This document shows, piece by piece, positions 16,720-24,691 of a DNA stretch of 64,000 nucleotides. This DNA is from Mycolicibacterium sediminis. Its GTDB lineage: Bacteria; Actinomycetota; Actinomycetes; Mycobacteriales; Mycobacteriaceae. The translations under genes and the position numbers were made by a program. Under the pieces are notes generated by a model. The model searched no databases, had not been told where the DNA came from, and worked only from the letters and a program-made list of their open reading frames with translations. The DNA is taken from positions 1,178,001-1,242,000 of the forward strand of contig NZ_AP022588.1 in assembly GCF_010731735.1 (NCBI RefSeq). The letters run 5' to 3'. Each line of letters opens with the position of its first letter. Positions within the stretch are counted from its first letter, which is position 1.

Positions 16720-17811
16720 ATCGCGATTGCCGATGTCCCCACCTACCTGCATCTGAGCACCGCGGACGTCGACGAGATCGCTGACGAACTCAACGCGATT
16801 CGCCAAGACGTCGAGGACTCGCTCGGGACGAAGGACGCGGCGTACATCCGGCGGGTCATCCATTTCCAGCGCGCGCTCGACGTCGCCGCGCGGTTGATGA
16901 TCGCCGGTAGCCGGTCGAAGAAGGGTTGGCTCCTCGGCACGTGCGCACTGGCGTACTCGAAGTCCATCGAGAACATGGAACTCGGTCACAACATCTCCCA
17001 CGGCCAGTGGGACTGGATGAACGACCCCGAGATTCACTCCAGCACCTGGGAGTGGGACATGGTCGGGCATTCCGCGCAGTGGCGTTACTCGCACAATTAC
17101 CGGCATCACGTCTTCAGCAATGTGCTCGGCATGGACGAGGACATCGGTTACCGCTTACTGCGGGTAACCCCCGACCAGCCGTGGCGCCCGTGGTACCTGG
17201 TGACTCCGCTGCGAAACCTGCTGCTGGCAGCGACGTTCGAATGGGGCATTGCCCTGCACGGGCTTCACTCGGAGCGTCTTCGGTTGGACTCGTCGAACTC
17301 TGTTGCGGTCGAGAAGCGGAAGTTCTTCGGCAAGGCCACTCGTCAGTTGGCCAAGGACTACGTGGTCTTGCCCGCGCTGAGCACGAGTCGGTGGCGGCGG
17401 ACCTTGGCGGCCAACGTGGCGGCGAATACGTTACGGAACCTGTGGGTGTACGTGAACATCATCTGTGGACACGTCCCCGGCGGCGCCGAGACGTTCGATC
17501 CGGCGGTGGTCCAGGATGAGACCCCGGGCGAGTGGTATCTCCGGCAGATGTTGGGAACGGCCAACTTCGAAGTCAGCCCGCTGCTCGCGAGGTCAGGCGG
17601 TCACCTGTGCTACCAGATCGAGCACCACCTGTTCCCTGATCTGCCCAGCATCCGCCTTCCGCAGATCAGCGTCCGCGTGCGGGAACTGTGCGAGAAGTTC
17701 GACCTGCCATACAACTCGGCTTCGCTTCCGCGCCAGTTGTTCCGGACGCAGCGGATCATCCACGGTTTGGCGATTCCGGACTGGCTCTCGTCCGCCGGTC
17801 GCCGCAGGTAG
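16720..17811 (+). CDS. Fatty acid (acyl-CoA) desaturase, DesA3-like, with no canonical start codon
   Basis: A membrane di-iron desaturase of about 363 residues with the histidine boxes HNISHG (H-x3-H), HNYRHH (H-x2-HH) and QIEHHLFPD (Q-x2-HH), plus the strongly conserved QWDWMNDPEIHSSTWEWDM. It probably introduces a double bond into a CoA-linked acyl chain at the membrane. Homology to DesA3-type proteins clearly extends back to AIADVPTYLHLSTADVDEIA, coded from 16723, but the codon before it is ATC (16720-16722), placed seven bases after AGAGGA. No in-frame ATG, GTG or TTG exists between the TGA at 16663 and the TTG at 16894. Either ATC is used, the gene is impaired, or the base is an error. 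Confidence 0.8.
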   Translation: MAIADVPTYLHLSTADVDEIADELNAIRQDVEDSLGTKDAAYIRRVIHFQRALDVAARLMIAGSRSKKGWLLGTCALAYSKSIENMELGHNISHGQWDWMNDPEIHSSTWEWDMVGHSAQWRYSHNYRHHVFSNVLGMDEDIGYRLLRVTPDQPWRPWYLVTPLRNLLLAATFEWGIALHGLHSERLRLDSSNSVAVEKRKFFGKATRQLAKDYVVLPALSTSRWRRTLAANVAANTLRNLWVYVNIICGHVPGGAETFDPAVVQDETPGEWYLRQMLGTANFEVSPLLARSGGHLCYQIEHHLFPDLPSIRLPQISVRVRELCEKFDLPYNSASLPRQLFRTQRIIHGLAIPDWLSSAGRRR

Positions 17812-17893
17812 CCTTTGTCACCGCAGTCCATGGAGACCGTATCGACCACTGCGGGCCGATGCCCGACACCCAACTCTTCTCGCGTGGGGTCGT

Positions 17894-18721
17894 CTATCGG
17901 GTCGGCGCGGTCGTGCTGAAGATCGGCCAGCAGATCTCCGTTGCGGTGAACCGGGCCGGATCTGTGGGAGTGCCGCCGAGGTAGTGCTCCCGGATGGGCC
18001 CCTGGCTGCTGATCAGGTGCTCGTTCACGTAGATGCCGAGGGCCGCGTAACTGCGGTCGATGCCGTCGTGACCGCCCGGGTGGGTGAGCACCGCGAATTC
18101 GGCCCGGGGTAAGACCTCGGCGTGGACACCCTCGGGGGGATCTGCGGAAGGTGGTGCTTCGACGAACATCGTTGCGCTGCCGCGTTGTTCGAGGAACAGC
18201 GCGCGGTCGTAGAGTCCGCCCGGCACCACCGCCGTCGGCTCCCCCGCTGCCCTGGCGACGGCCCCGTGCAGTGTCCGCAGTGATGCCGCAAACCAGTCGT
18301 CGATCCCCGAGGTGTCGATGGTGGCGCTGACGGACCACACGGCGAGCGCCGGTTCGTGGCGCGGCGTGACGTCGGTGGGACTACGCACCGGCGAGAGCAG
18401 TTCGCGCAGCGCACCCACGGTGTCACGGGTCTGCTGCAGCTGAGCCTCCATCTGTTCGAGATGAGTGGTGATGATGTCGGTGCGGGCTCCGGCGTCGTCG
18501 GTGCTCAGTAGCGCCTTGATGTCGGGAATGGACATGCCCAGCGATCGGAACCGGCGAATGAAGTGGGCGTGATCGACCTGGCTGGTGTCGTAGAAGCGGT
18601 AGCCGGTGTACGGATCGATGTGGGCGGGTTCGAGAATGCCGATGTCGTGGTAGTGGCGTAGCGCCTTCCTACTCAGACTGGTCATCACTGCGAAGTCTCC
18701 GATCGAGACCTGTGCGCCCAT
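17894..18721 (-). CDS. MerR-family regulator with GyrI-like effector domain
   Basis: 275 residues. An N-terminal MerR winged helix (IGDFAVMTSLSRKALRHYHD, then GYRFYD) is followed by a coiled-coil dimer helix (LEQMEAQLQQTRDTVGALRE) and a C-terminal GyrI/BmrR-like drug-binding domain. The ATG at 18721 has GGAGG immediately upstream. The divergent promoters each carry a dyad between -35 and -10 with a 19-bp spacer, the hallmark of MerR activation by DNA untwisting. The likely targets are itself and the SnoaL-SDR operon. Confidence 0.9.
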   Translation of the reverse strand: MGAQVSIGDFAVMTSLSRKALRHYHDIGILEPAHIDPYTGYRFYDTSQVDHAHFIRRFRSLGMSIPDIKALLSTDDAGARTDIITTHLEQMEAQLQQTRDTVGALRELLSPVRSPTDVTPRHEPALAVWSVSATIDTSGIDDWFAASLRTLHGAVARAAGEPTAVVPGGLYDRALFLEQRGSATMFVEAPPSADPPEGVHAEVLPRAEFAVLTHPGGHDGIDRSYAALGIYVNEHLISSQGPIREHYLGGTPTDPARFTATEICWPIFSTTAPTR

Positions 18722-18767
18722 GGCGTCCTCCTCTGCGTGTGCGTCGCCGACGTGATGGAACACGGTC

Positions 18768-18798
18768 ATTCTCAAGCCTCCCCCTGGGGGAGGGTCAA
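18768..18798 (-). promoter_or_regulatory. MerR-type promoter of the regulator gene
   Basis: On the minus strand, -35 TTGACC (18798-18793) and -10 GAGAAT (18773-18768) are separated by 19 bp containing the perfect palindrome CCTCCCCCTGGGGGAGG. The expected transcription start is about 40 bases before the ATG at 18721, leaving room for the GGAGG ribosome site. Confidence 0.7.
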
Positions 18799-18823
18799 CA
18801 TCATGACGGAGTCGGACCGGGGG

Positions 18824-18854
18824 TTGACCTTCCCCTTGGGGGAAGATCCAACGT
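18824..18854 (+). promoter_or_regulatory. MerR-type promoter of the SnoaL-SDR operon (probably leaderless)
   Basis: -35 TTGACC (18824-18829) and a weak -10 CAACGT (18849-18854) are 19 bp apart, with the inverted repeat CTTCCCCTTGGGGGAAG (29-45 of 188xx) between. Seven bases after the -10 lies the ATG at 18861, so the message would begin at or next to the start codon. The overlong spacer and central dyad match the MerR mechanism. Confidence 0.7.
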
Positions 18855-18860
18855 TGGGTC

Positions 18861-19217
18861 ATGACCAACACCACTGACTGGGATGCACTCCCACAGACCG
18901 TAAGAACGTTCATGACTGCTATAGATGCCCATGAGGCGGATCGGGCGCTGGCCACACTCAGCACCGACGCGGTGGTGACCGATGAAGGCCACGACTTCAC
19001 GGGACACGACGAGATCGGGTCCTGGGTGGCCACCGCGGCCGCCGAGTTCACCTACACCGCCGAGTTCACCGGTGCGACGGTGCTCGAACGACAGACCGGT
19101 ACGACTGTCGACGTTCGACAGCACCTCGAGGGCGACTTCCCGGGCGGGGTCGCCGACCTGCACTACCGCTTCACACTGAACGGCGCTCTGATCAGCCGGG
19201 TGGTGATCGAACCATGA
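18861..19217 (+). CDS. SnoaL-like (NTF2-fold) protein
   Basis: A 118-residue NTF2-fold protein: TVRTFMTAIDAHEADRALAT, DEGHDFTGHDEIGSWVA, and strands to LISRVVIEP. It may act on or shield a small substrate handled by the SDR encoded next. It overlaps that gene by four bases (ATGA), so the two are coupled. Transcription comes from the MerR-type promoter just upstream. Confidence 0.82.
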   Translation: MTNTTDWDALPQTVRTFMTAIDAHEADRALATLSTDAVVTDEGHDFTGHDEIGSWVATAAAEFTYTAEFTGATVLERQTGTTVDVRQHLEGDFPGGVADLHYRFTLNGALISRVVIEP

Positions 19218-20053
19218 GCAAGAGGTGGTTCATCACCGGAGGCACCCCCGGCAACTTCGGGATGGCGTTCGCCGAGGCGGCACTCGAGGCCGGCGACCGG
19301 GTGGTACTCACGTCCCGGCGTCCGCAGGAGCTGGCGACGTGGGCCGACCAGTACGGCGACCGCGTTCTCGTCGTGCAGCTGGAACTCACCGACGCGGCGC
19401 AGGTGCAGCGTGCGGTGCATGCCGCCGAGGAGCACTTCGGCGGTATCGACGTTCTGGTCAACAACGCCGGCCGCGGTTGGTACGGATCGATCGAAGGAAT
19501 GGACGAGTCCTCGTTGCGGGGGATGTTCGAGCTGAACTTCTTCTCAGTGCTGTCAGTGACGCGTGCCGTGCTGCCGGGGATGCGCGCCCGCGGGAACGGG
19601 TGGATCGTCAATGTGTCCTCGGTCGCCGGGCTCGTATCAGCGCCCGGCTTCGGCTACTACAGTGCGACGAAGTTCGCCATCGAAGCCATCACCGATGCGT
19701 TGCGCGACGAGGTCGCAGCACAGGGCATCTCCGTCATGACGGTCGAACCAGGAGCGTTCCGCACGAACGCCTACGCCGGCTTCGCCAACGAGCCCATCGA
19801 GGAGCCGATCTCGGAGTATCACGGCATGCTGGAGCAGGTCCGCGCTGCCTTCGTCGAGATGGACGGCGTGCAACCCGGCGATCCGCACCGTGGTGCCCGT
19901 GCGGTGATCGCGGCGATGGCCCAGGATCCGGCCCCACGCCGGCTGGTTCTGGGCAATGGAGGCTACGACGCCGTCATCGATACGCTGGAGCAATCTCTTG
20001 CCGACATCCGAGGGAATGAAACACTCTCTCGTAGCTCGGATTTCCCGACCTGA
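19214..20053 (+). CDS. SDR family oxidoreductase
   Basis: 279 residues. The cofactor loop is ITGGTPGNFG (a variant of TGxxxGxG), NNAG is intact in DVLVNNAGRG, and the catalytic elements are IVNVSSVAG and YYSATKFAIE. PGAFRT follows. This pattern matches the SDR group commonly paired with SnoaL proteins and MerR or TetR regulators. The unit may modify or detoxify a hydrophobic carbonyl compound sensed by the MerR protein. Confidence 0.9.
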   Translation: MSKRWFITGGTPGNFGMAFAEAALEAGDRVVLTSRRPQELATWADQYGDRVLVVQLELTDAAQVQRAVHAAEEHFGGIDVLVNNAGRGWYGSIEGMDESSLRGMFELNFFSVLSVTRAVLPGMRARGNGWIVNVSSVAGLVSAPGFGYYSATKFAIEAITDALRDEVAAQGISVMTVEPGAFRTNAYAGFANEPIEEPISEYHGMLEQVRAAFVEMDGVQPGDPHRGARAVIAAMAQDPAPRRLVLGNGGYDAVIDTLEQSLADIRGNETLSRSSDFPT

Positions 20054-20170
20054 TCATCCTGGCCGAGGCGGGCCCTGAACGGCGTCGCGTGAAGACATGG
20101 CCTATGTCGTCGATTGAGGTGCGGGCAGTACGGTGGTTCTCACAGCCGATCGCCAGGGAGACGTCGCTTC

Positions 20171-21283
20171 ATGAGCCACTCACGCACGCGCCGCGCGCTC
20201 ACCATTCCCGTCGCCATCGCCCTCGCTCTCGGCGGTGGGGCCTGCGCCAACGATCGCACCGACCCCCCGACATCCTCGACGTCGGAGACGATGTCGGCGG
20301 GCGGTGGGAGCACGTACGAACGGGTCGAGAAACTGCTGGACGAGGCGGAGGAGGCGTTCGAATCGCCGGCAAGAGCGTCGTCGGCCGGCAACACCGACAA
20401 GACGGCCGACAACATGCAGGTCGTCGCCGACCGCTTGATGCAGGCACACGAGCTTGCTCCCTACCGGAACGACCTCCTCTTCAGTGCCGCGTCCGCGCAG
20501 ATCGCCCGCAAGGACGTCGGCGCCGCAGTCGAGCTCTACAAGAGCGCGCTCACCACGGCACCCAATGACGTTGACGCTCAATCGTATCTGGCCGGCTGGT
20601 CCCGCCATCTCGGTCGCCAAGCCGACGCCGCCAATTACATCGATCGGCTCCGCACGCTGGACCCTGCACGCGCCCAGGAGTTGAACGCCATGTTCGCGAC
20701 GATCGATCAGAAGGTCTCGACCCCATTGACCGACGCCCTGCCGGCGCTACCGGAGCCGGGGCTCGCCATCGTCACGCTGGGCTACGCGCTGCGGGAAGAC
20801 GGGTCGATGGACGACATCCTGATCGATCGCCTCCAGCTGACGAAGGCTGCGGCACAACGCTGGCCGGACGCACCCATCGTCGTCACCGGCGGCGTCGAGC
20901 AATCGGGGCGAACCGAAGGTGAATCGATGAAGGAATGGCTCATCGACAATGGCGTCGCGGCCGATCGCATTCTCGACGAGAACTTCGCGCGCTCCACGGT
21001 CGAGAACGCCGCCTACGGTGTCGAAGTCCTGGCCAGAGTGCGAGCGACACACGCGCTGATCATCAGTTCGGCCAGTCACATCCGTCGCGCGTTGACGGTG
21101 TTCCAACTCGCCGCCGCAGAAACGCTGGGTAGGGATTTCGTGTTCGCCGGCACCGGAAGTGCAGACAAGCCGCTCGCCGAACTCGCCACCGCAGCTCCCG
21201 ACGAGCTTCTCTCGATCTACCGCGACGCGTTCAGCTCGATAGGCATGTGGAGCTACCGCAGTGCTCCGCTGCTTCGGCAGTAG
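20171..21283 (+). CDS. YdcF/ElyC-family (DUF218) lipoprotein
   Basis: 370 residues from the ATG at 20171. A short signal sequence ends in the lipobox-like GGGAC, so the protein is probably anchored outside the membrane. A TPR-like helical region (NLMQ/AHELAPYRNDLLFSAA, KDVGAAVELYKSALTTAPND) is followed by a DUF218 domain: IVTLGYALREDGS, PIVVTGGVEQSGRTE and ARSTVENAAYG. Family members are implicated in envelope biogenesis and bind nucleotide or polyprenyl-like ligands. The reaction is unknown. Confidence 0.85.
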   Translation: MSHSRTRRALTIPVAIALALGGGACANDRTDPPTSSTSETMSAGGGSTYERVEKLLDEAEEAFESPARASSAGNTDKTADNMQVVADRLMQAHELAPYRNDLLFSAASAQIARKDVGAAVELYKSALTTAPNDVDAQSYLAGWSRHLGRQADAANYIDRLRTLDPARAQELNAMFATIDQKVSTPLTDALPALPEPGLAIVTLGYALREDGSMDDILIDRLQLTKAAAQRWPDAPIVVTGGVEQSGRTEGESMKEWLIDNGVAADRILDENFARSTVENAAYGVEVLARVRATHALIISSASHIRRALTVFQLAAAETLGRDFVFAGTGSADKPLAELATAAPDELLSIYRDAFSSIGMWSYRSAPLLRQ

Positions 21284-21364
21284 CCATCCGCGCGTTCCCA
21301 CGTGATCAGGAGCCCGCTGCACGCTGCTAGGGTCGCCGCGTGCCACTTGACCTGATCGTCGGCC

Positions 21365-22312
21365 ATGACAGAACGAAAGCCTGACCGAGCCTCGGAGTCG
21401 GCCCCGGTGGGGGCGATACCCCCACTCGATGTCGTCGGCTCCGAGATCCTTCCTCCGGTCGCCGACGACGTCCGCAGGCGTTTCCGCATTCTCGAACGGC
21501 TCGCACCCAGCGTCGGCTCTCGATGGGCGGTGGAGTTGTGGTGCACACCGCCCGTCATGGAATCGGCTCTGCGGCTGCCGCCAGGTGTCGCGCCGGGGAA
21601 GCCGCTCGAGGCGTACTGGGATGGGCACCGGGTCGTCGGCGAGGAATGGGGCGAGGGACCGCCGGTCTACCTGGTCCACGGCTGGGGCGGCCGGCGTCCG
21701 CATCTTGCGATGTTCATCAAGCCACTGGTCGCAGCCGGGTACCGCGTAATCGCGTTCGACCTGCCCAGCCACAACGAATCCGACCACGGCGCGCTCGCGC
21801 CGGGGCGGACCACGTCGGTCGAGTGCGCTGCGGCGATCACAGCCGTCATCGAGGCACACGGGTCGGCCCATGCGGTGGTGGCCCATTCGCTCGGCGGAAA
21901 TGCCACGGTGTGCGCGGCGGCCGAAGGCGCCGCTGTCGGCCGATTGGTTCTGCTCTCGCCGATGGGCGACTTCCCGCTATATCTGGACTTGTTCGCGGCG
22001 CGGCACGGCTTCGGACGCCGTATTCGGGCCGGGCTGCAGCGCCGCCTCGAGAAGCGGATCGGTATGCCGCTCCACGAGACGAACATGGAGCACGTCGGCC
22101 GCCTCGCCGGCTACCCGCCGCTGCTCGTCATTCACGATCCGGACGACCCCGATGCGCCGTACGCGGCCAGCCAGCGACTCGCAGCGGCGTGGCCGGGCGC
22201 GCGACTGCTGACGACGAAGGGACTCGGGCGGTTGGCTCACTATCGGATCCTCCGCCACCGACCCGCGATCACTGCCGGTGTCGAGTTCATCGGTGCGCCG
22301 ACGACGACCTGA
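21365..22312 (+). CDS. Alpha/beta hydrolase
   Basis: 315 residues. The oxyanion motif is PVYLVHGWGGRRPH, the nucleophile elbow is AVVAHSLGGN (Ser), the acid is likely in VIHDPDDPDAPY, and the catalytic His is near the C terminus (LAHYRIL). It has a 60-residue N-terminal extension without known motifs. The start is 81 bp after the YdcF lipoprotein; the substrate is unknown. Confidence 0.85.
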   Translation: MTERKPDRASESAPVGAIPPLDVVGSEILPPVADDVRRRFRILERLAPSVGSRWAVELWCTPPVMESALRLPPGVAPGKPLEAYWDGHRVVGEEWGEGPPVYLVHGWGGRRPHLAMFIKPLVAAGYRVIAFDLPSHNESDHGALAPGRTTSVECAAAITAVIEAHGSAHAVVAHSLGGNATVCAAAEGAAVGRLVLLSPMGDFPLYLDLFAARHGFGRRIRAGLQRRLEKRIGMPLHETNMEHVGRLAGYPPLLVIHDPDDPDAPYAASQRLAAAWPGARLLTTKGLGRLAHYRILRHRPAITAGVEFIGAPTTT

Positions 22313-22327
22313 CTCGAGTAGTGGCCG

Positions 22328-22462
22328 CGCAACGAGCATCTGGCCCATCACCCGTTCGGCGACTGGGCCGACACATATCGTGGCGAGCTGTCCCGAAGCA
22401 GGCCCCGATTCGTCGACAAACTGGGCATCAACGGGGTTGAAGGCAGCCAGCCGAGGCCGTGA
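22328..22462 (+). pseudogene. Remnant of a second CYTH-domain gene (last 45 codons)
   Basis: This frame has no start codon but encodes RNEHLAHHPFGDWADTYRGE and continues to a TGA. It aligns without gaps to the C terminus of the CYTH protein at 15691-16335 (RNEYLAHHPFGEWADGYRDE and the following RFVETLGRNEVEG). Similarity begins abruptly about 15 bp after the alpha/beta hydrolase stop, which marks a deletion or recombination breakpoint. It is the tail of a lost paralogue. Confidence 0.75.
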
Positions 22463-22483
22463 CTGTCGTGCGCCTGATCGGTG

Positions 22484-22951
22484 CTACTGCGTGGGCAACG
22501 GGTCGTTGACGGCAGCCGGGCACGCAAGCTTCAAGGCGTGGCCTGTCGACATCGAGTTCTGCAACCCACCGACGAAGTCTTGGTCCGGGAAGCTCTTCGG
22601 TGGACTGCTAGAGCTTCCGCTGCTGACTCGATCGAGGTCATCTGCGAGTGTCGTGACCGTCGACCGCAATGCCGGGTCCTGGATTGCCTCCGCTTCGCCT
22701 CGGACTGATCGGGCCGCGGCGACGACGTCGGGAAGCAGGTTGGTGTCACCTGCCTCGGCCATGCCGAGCTGTATACGAGGCAGCACAGCCATCCAGTGCC
22801 GCAACGCCTGGTCGACGTGTACGCAGTCTCCGCTGACCCGTGGCGGCTCGCTGCGGTACGCCAATACGACCATCGGGACGGCGATGACAAGAAACACGGG
22901 CAGTCCGATGAGAAACGTGATCTTCGCCCTCGACCAGTCCCGAATCGCCAC
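22484..22951 (-). CDS. Single-pass membrane or exported protein of unknown function
   Basis: 155 residues. One hydrophobic helix lies near the N terminus (KITFLIGLPVFLVIAVPMVV), followed by an extracytoplasmic part with two cysteines (GDCVHVDQALRHW and LACPAA), likely to form a disulfide, and a Ser/Pro-rich stretch. No known domain. It is flanked by remnants on both sides. Confidence 0.6.
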   Translation of the reverse strand: MAIRDWSRAKITFLIGLPVFLVIAVPMVVLAYRSEPPRVSGDCVHVDQALRHWMAVLPRIQLGMAEAGDTNLLPDVVAAARSVRGEAEAIQDPALRSTVTTLADDLDRVSSGSSSSPPKSFPDQDFVGGLQNSMSTGHALKLACPAAVNDPLPTQ

Positions 22952-23432
22952 CGGTGCAGCCTATGGCATTGCAGGACAGCGGAAGTGCGTTGACTGCAGC
23001 GCCCCCCTGCGTGCCCTCGGGTCGATCTGCGGCGTACGGCTCACTCGAGCACCAGCGCTCGGTCGTAGGGCACCCACGCCTTCCTCGGCCACTGCGCACG
23101 AATGTTCGCCTCTTTCACGTCGCCCAACCCTTGGCCGAAGCCGGTCGGGACGTCACGCAGGTGTCAGCTCCACGATGGTCGCTCCGCGGGCATCGACTGT
23201 CGAGCGGGTCGCCTCCACGGAAGCCGCCGCTTCTCTCCGCACTCCGCAGATGCCAGAGATACGAACGCGGCGCGCTCGCGCAGGGTGCCTCGCCGCCCGT
23301 TGCCTGCACGGCCCGGAGGGTCTCCGACCATCCCGGTAAACCAGTAAGCGCGGTACGGTGAACATAGCCAATTAACGAATGGCTCGATAACCGTCGCATC
23401 ACTCGCACGAAGCAACGATCGAGGAAGCTGGG
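22952..23432. other. 481 bp with no intact gene; possible minus-strand coding scrap
   Basis: A minus-strand frame open from 23163 to the TGA at 23043-23041 encodes a coding-like tail (NIRAQWPRKAWVPYDRALVL) with GC-rich third positions, but it lacks an upstream body and a clear start. It looks like the C terminus of a lost gene. Nothing else is recognisable. Confidence 0.3.
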
Positions 23433-23843
23433 GTGGGGCACGTGCACGATCGCCGCCAACTGGACCAACCCACCGACCTCGAAGGACTGCTCGATCACCT
23501 CCCAGCGCGGGTGCTGCTCGATCGCATGCCCGGTGCGGTGATGGGGATCGCCCCCGATGCGGTGGTGGCATACGCCAACCCAGCCTTGGTTTCGCTTTTC
23601 GGATATGCGGACGGCGCGATGATCGGCCTCGACCTCTCGGCGCTGCTGGCTGGTCACGCGGAGGCGACGCCTGCTGACTGCATGAGACTGCTGGAAGCGG
23701 CCAAGGACGGCGACGTCGTCGACTGGCATCACGTCGAGGGCTACTCCGTGCACACGGCAGTGTCCGCGCCACTGCTGCTTCGGGCCACGGATCCCTTCTT
23801 GATGCTCTACATCACGGACGTGACCGAGCTGCGCTGGCGCTGA
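23433..23843 (+). CDS. Single PAS-domain protein
   Basis: 136 residues from a GTG start. The PAS core is visible: LLDRMPGAVMGIAPDAVVAY, ANPALVSLFGYADGAMIGLD, then the closing strands VSAPLLLRATDPFLMLYITD followed by VTELR. There is no kinase, cyclase or helix-turn-helix domain, so it would act as a free-standing sensor or dimerisation module for another protein. The ligand is unknown, and no neighbour is an obvious partner. Confidence 0.75.
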   Translation: MGHVHDRRQLDQPTDLEGLLDHLPARVLLDRMPGAVMGIAPDAVVAYANPALVSLFGYADGAMIGLDLSALLAGHAEATPADCMRLLEAAKDGDVVDWHHVEGYSVHTAVSAPLLLRATDPFLMLYITDVTELRWR

Positions 23844-23883
23844 ACACCCGCTACGGCGCGTCAACCTCGTCGCCGGGCCGAGG

Positions 23884-24321
23884 TCAGTTCTTCGTCAATT
23901 CCTCGGCGAGCATCACGATGATTCCGCTGGGACCGCGCACGTAGGTGAGCTTGTACGCGTCCCCGTAGGTCGCGACGCCGCGGAGCGGATGGCAGCCGTG
24001 CCTCGCGGCCGTCTCCAGTGCTGAGTCGATGTCATCGACCGAGAAGGCGACGCGGTGCATGCCAATCTCGTTGGGAGCGGTGGGCGTCGTCTCGATCGCG
24101 GAAGGATGGATGTACTCGAAGAGTTCGAGACGGCCGTGGCCATCTGGTGTCTGAAGCATTGCGATGTTGGCGTGGTTGCCATCCAGTCCGACGGCGGTCT
24201 CGGTCCACTCACCCGAGACGGTGTCACGGCCGATGACGGTGAGACCGAGGTCGGTGAAGAATGCGATCGCTGCGTCGAGGTCGCGAACCGCGATGCCGAC
24301 ATTCTCTAGCTTGATGGGCAT
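23884..24321 (-). CDS. VOC (glyoxalase/dioxygenase superfamily) protein
   Basis: 145 residues in two beta-alpha-beta-beta-beta units: LENVGIAVRDLDAAIAFFTD and MHRVAFSVDDIDSALETAAR. The metal ligands of glyoxalase-like folds are plausible at LELFEYIHP and at the histidine of GMHRVAF. The family includes lactoylglutathione lyase, methylmalonyl-CoA epimerase and extradiol dioxygenases. The start is the ATG at 24321; 24330 is an alternative three codons upstream. Confidence 0.82.
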   Translation of the reverse strand: MPIKLENVGIAVRDLDAAIAFFTDLGLTVIGRDTVSGEWTETAVGLDGNHANIAMLQTPDGHGRLELFEYIHPSAIETTPTAPNEIGMHRVAFSVDDIDSALETAARHGCHPLRGVATYGDAYKLTYVRGPSGIIVMLAEELTKN

Positions 24322-24330
24322 GCGTCGCAT

Positions 24331-24691
24331 GGTAGCGAGCAGGGCGAGGAGAGGTCGGCCTCGATGTAGCACTGCAAGATTGGTCCACGAAGGCGATGCG
24401 AAAGCGGCTGCGCCGGGGCCAGCGACATTCGCTCCGGGCGCGGCTGTGGGTGAGGACCCCGATCGCTCCGCGCCGCGGTGAGTCCTCCGGCTCCGGCCCG
24501 GCTCGAACGGGCAGCCACCCTCACCGTGCGCGGTAGGTCGCACCCTTACCGGGTAGATACGACTTGGGCGGAGTCGACGGCGACGGTAATCGGGCGGCGC
24601 CAAACCGTGCAACGGATTTCCGACGCAATGAGCTGGCACGTGCCAAATCCCCACGATCCGCTGTCTCGACGCAACCTTCTTCGGAGTGCTG
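24331..24691. other. 361 bp without a gene; contains a nested hairpin
   Basis: No convincing frame. At 24476-24526 three nested stems occur: CGGTGAG/CTCACCG, GGCT/AGCC and GCCCG/CGGGC around a 7-base loop. On the minus strand the loop reads TTCGAGC, as in a tRNA T-arm, but no cloverleaf can be drawn. It may be a structured RNA or a terminator region for the converging transcripts. Confidence 0.35.

Noticed and set aside
23041..23163. Short minus-strand protein ending AWVPYDRALVLE
   Set aside because: The tail looks coding, but the frame is closed upstream by TGA and lacks a start with a ribosome site; kept only as a possible remnant in the region note.
24470..24560. Possible tRNA gene on the minus strand
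   Set aside because: The T-arm-like hairpin is good, but the 7-bp outer stem is not adjacent to it as an acceptor would be, and the length is too short for a tRNA.
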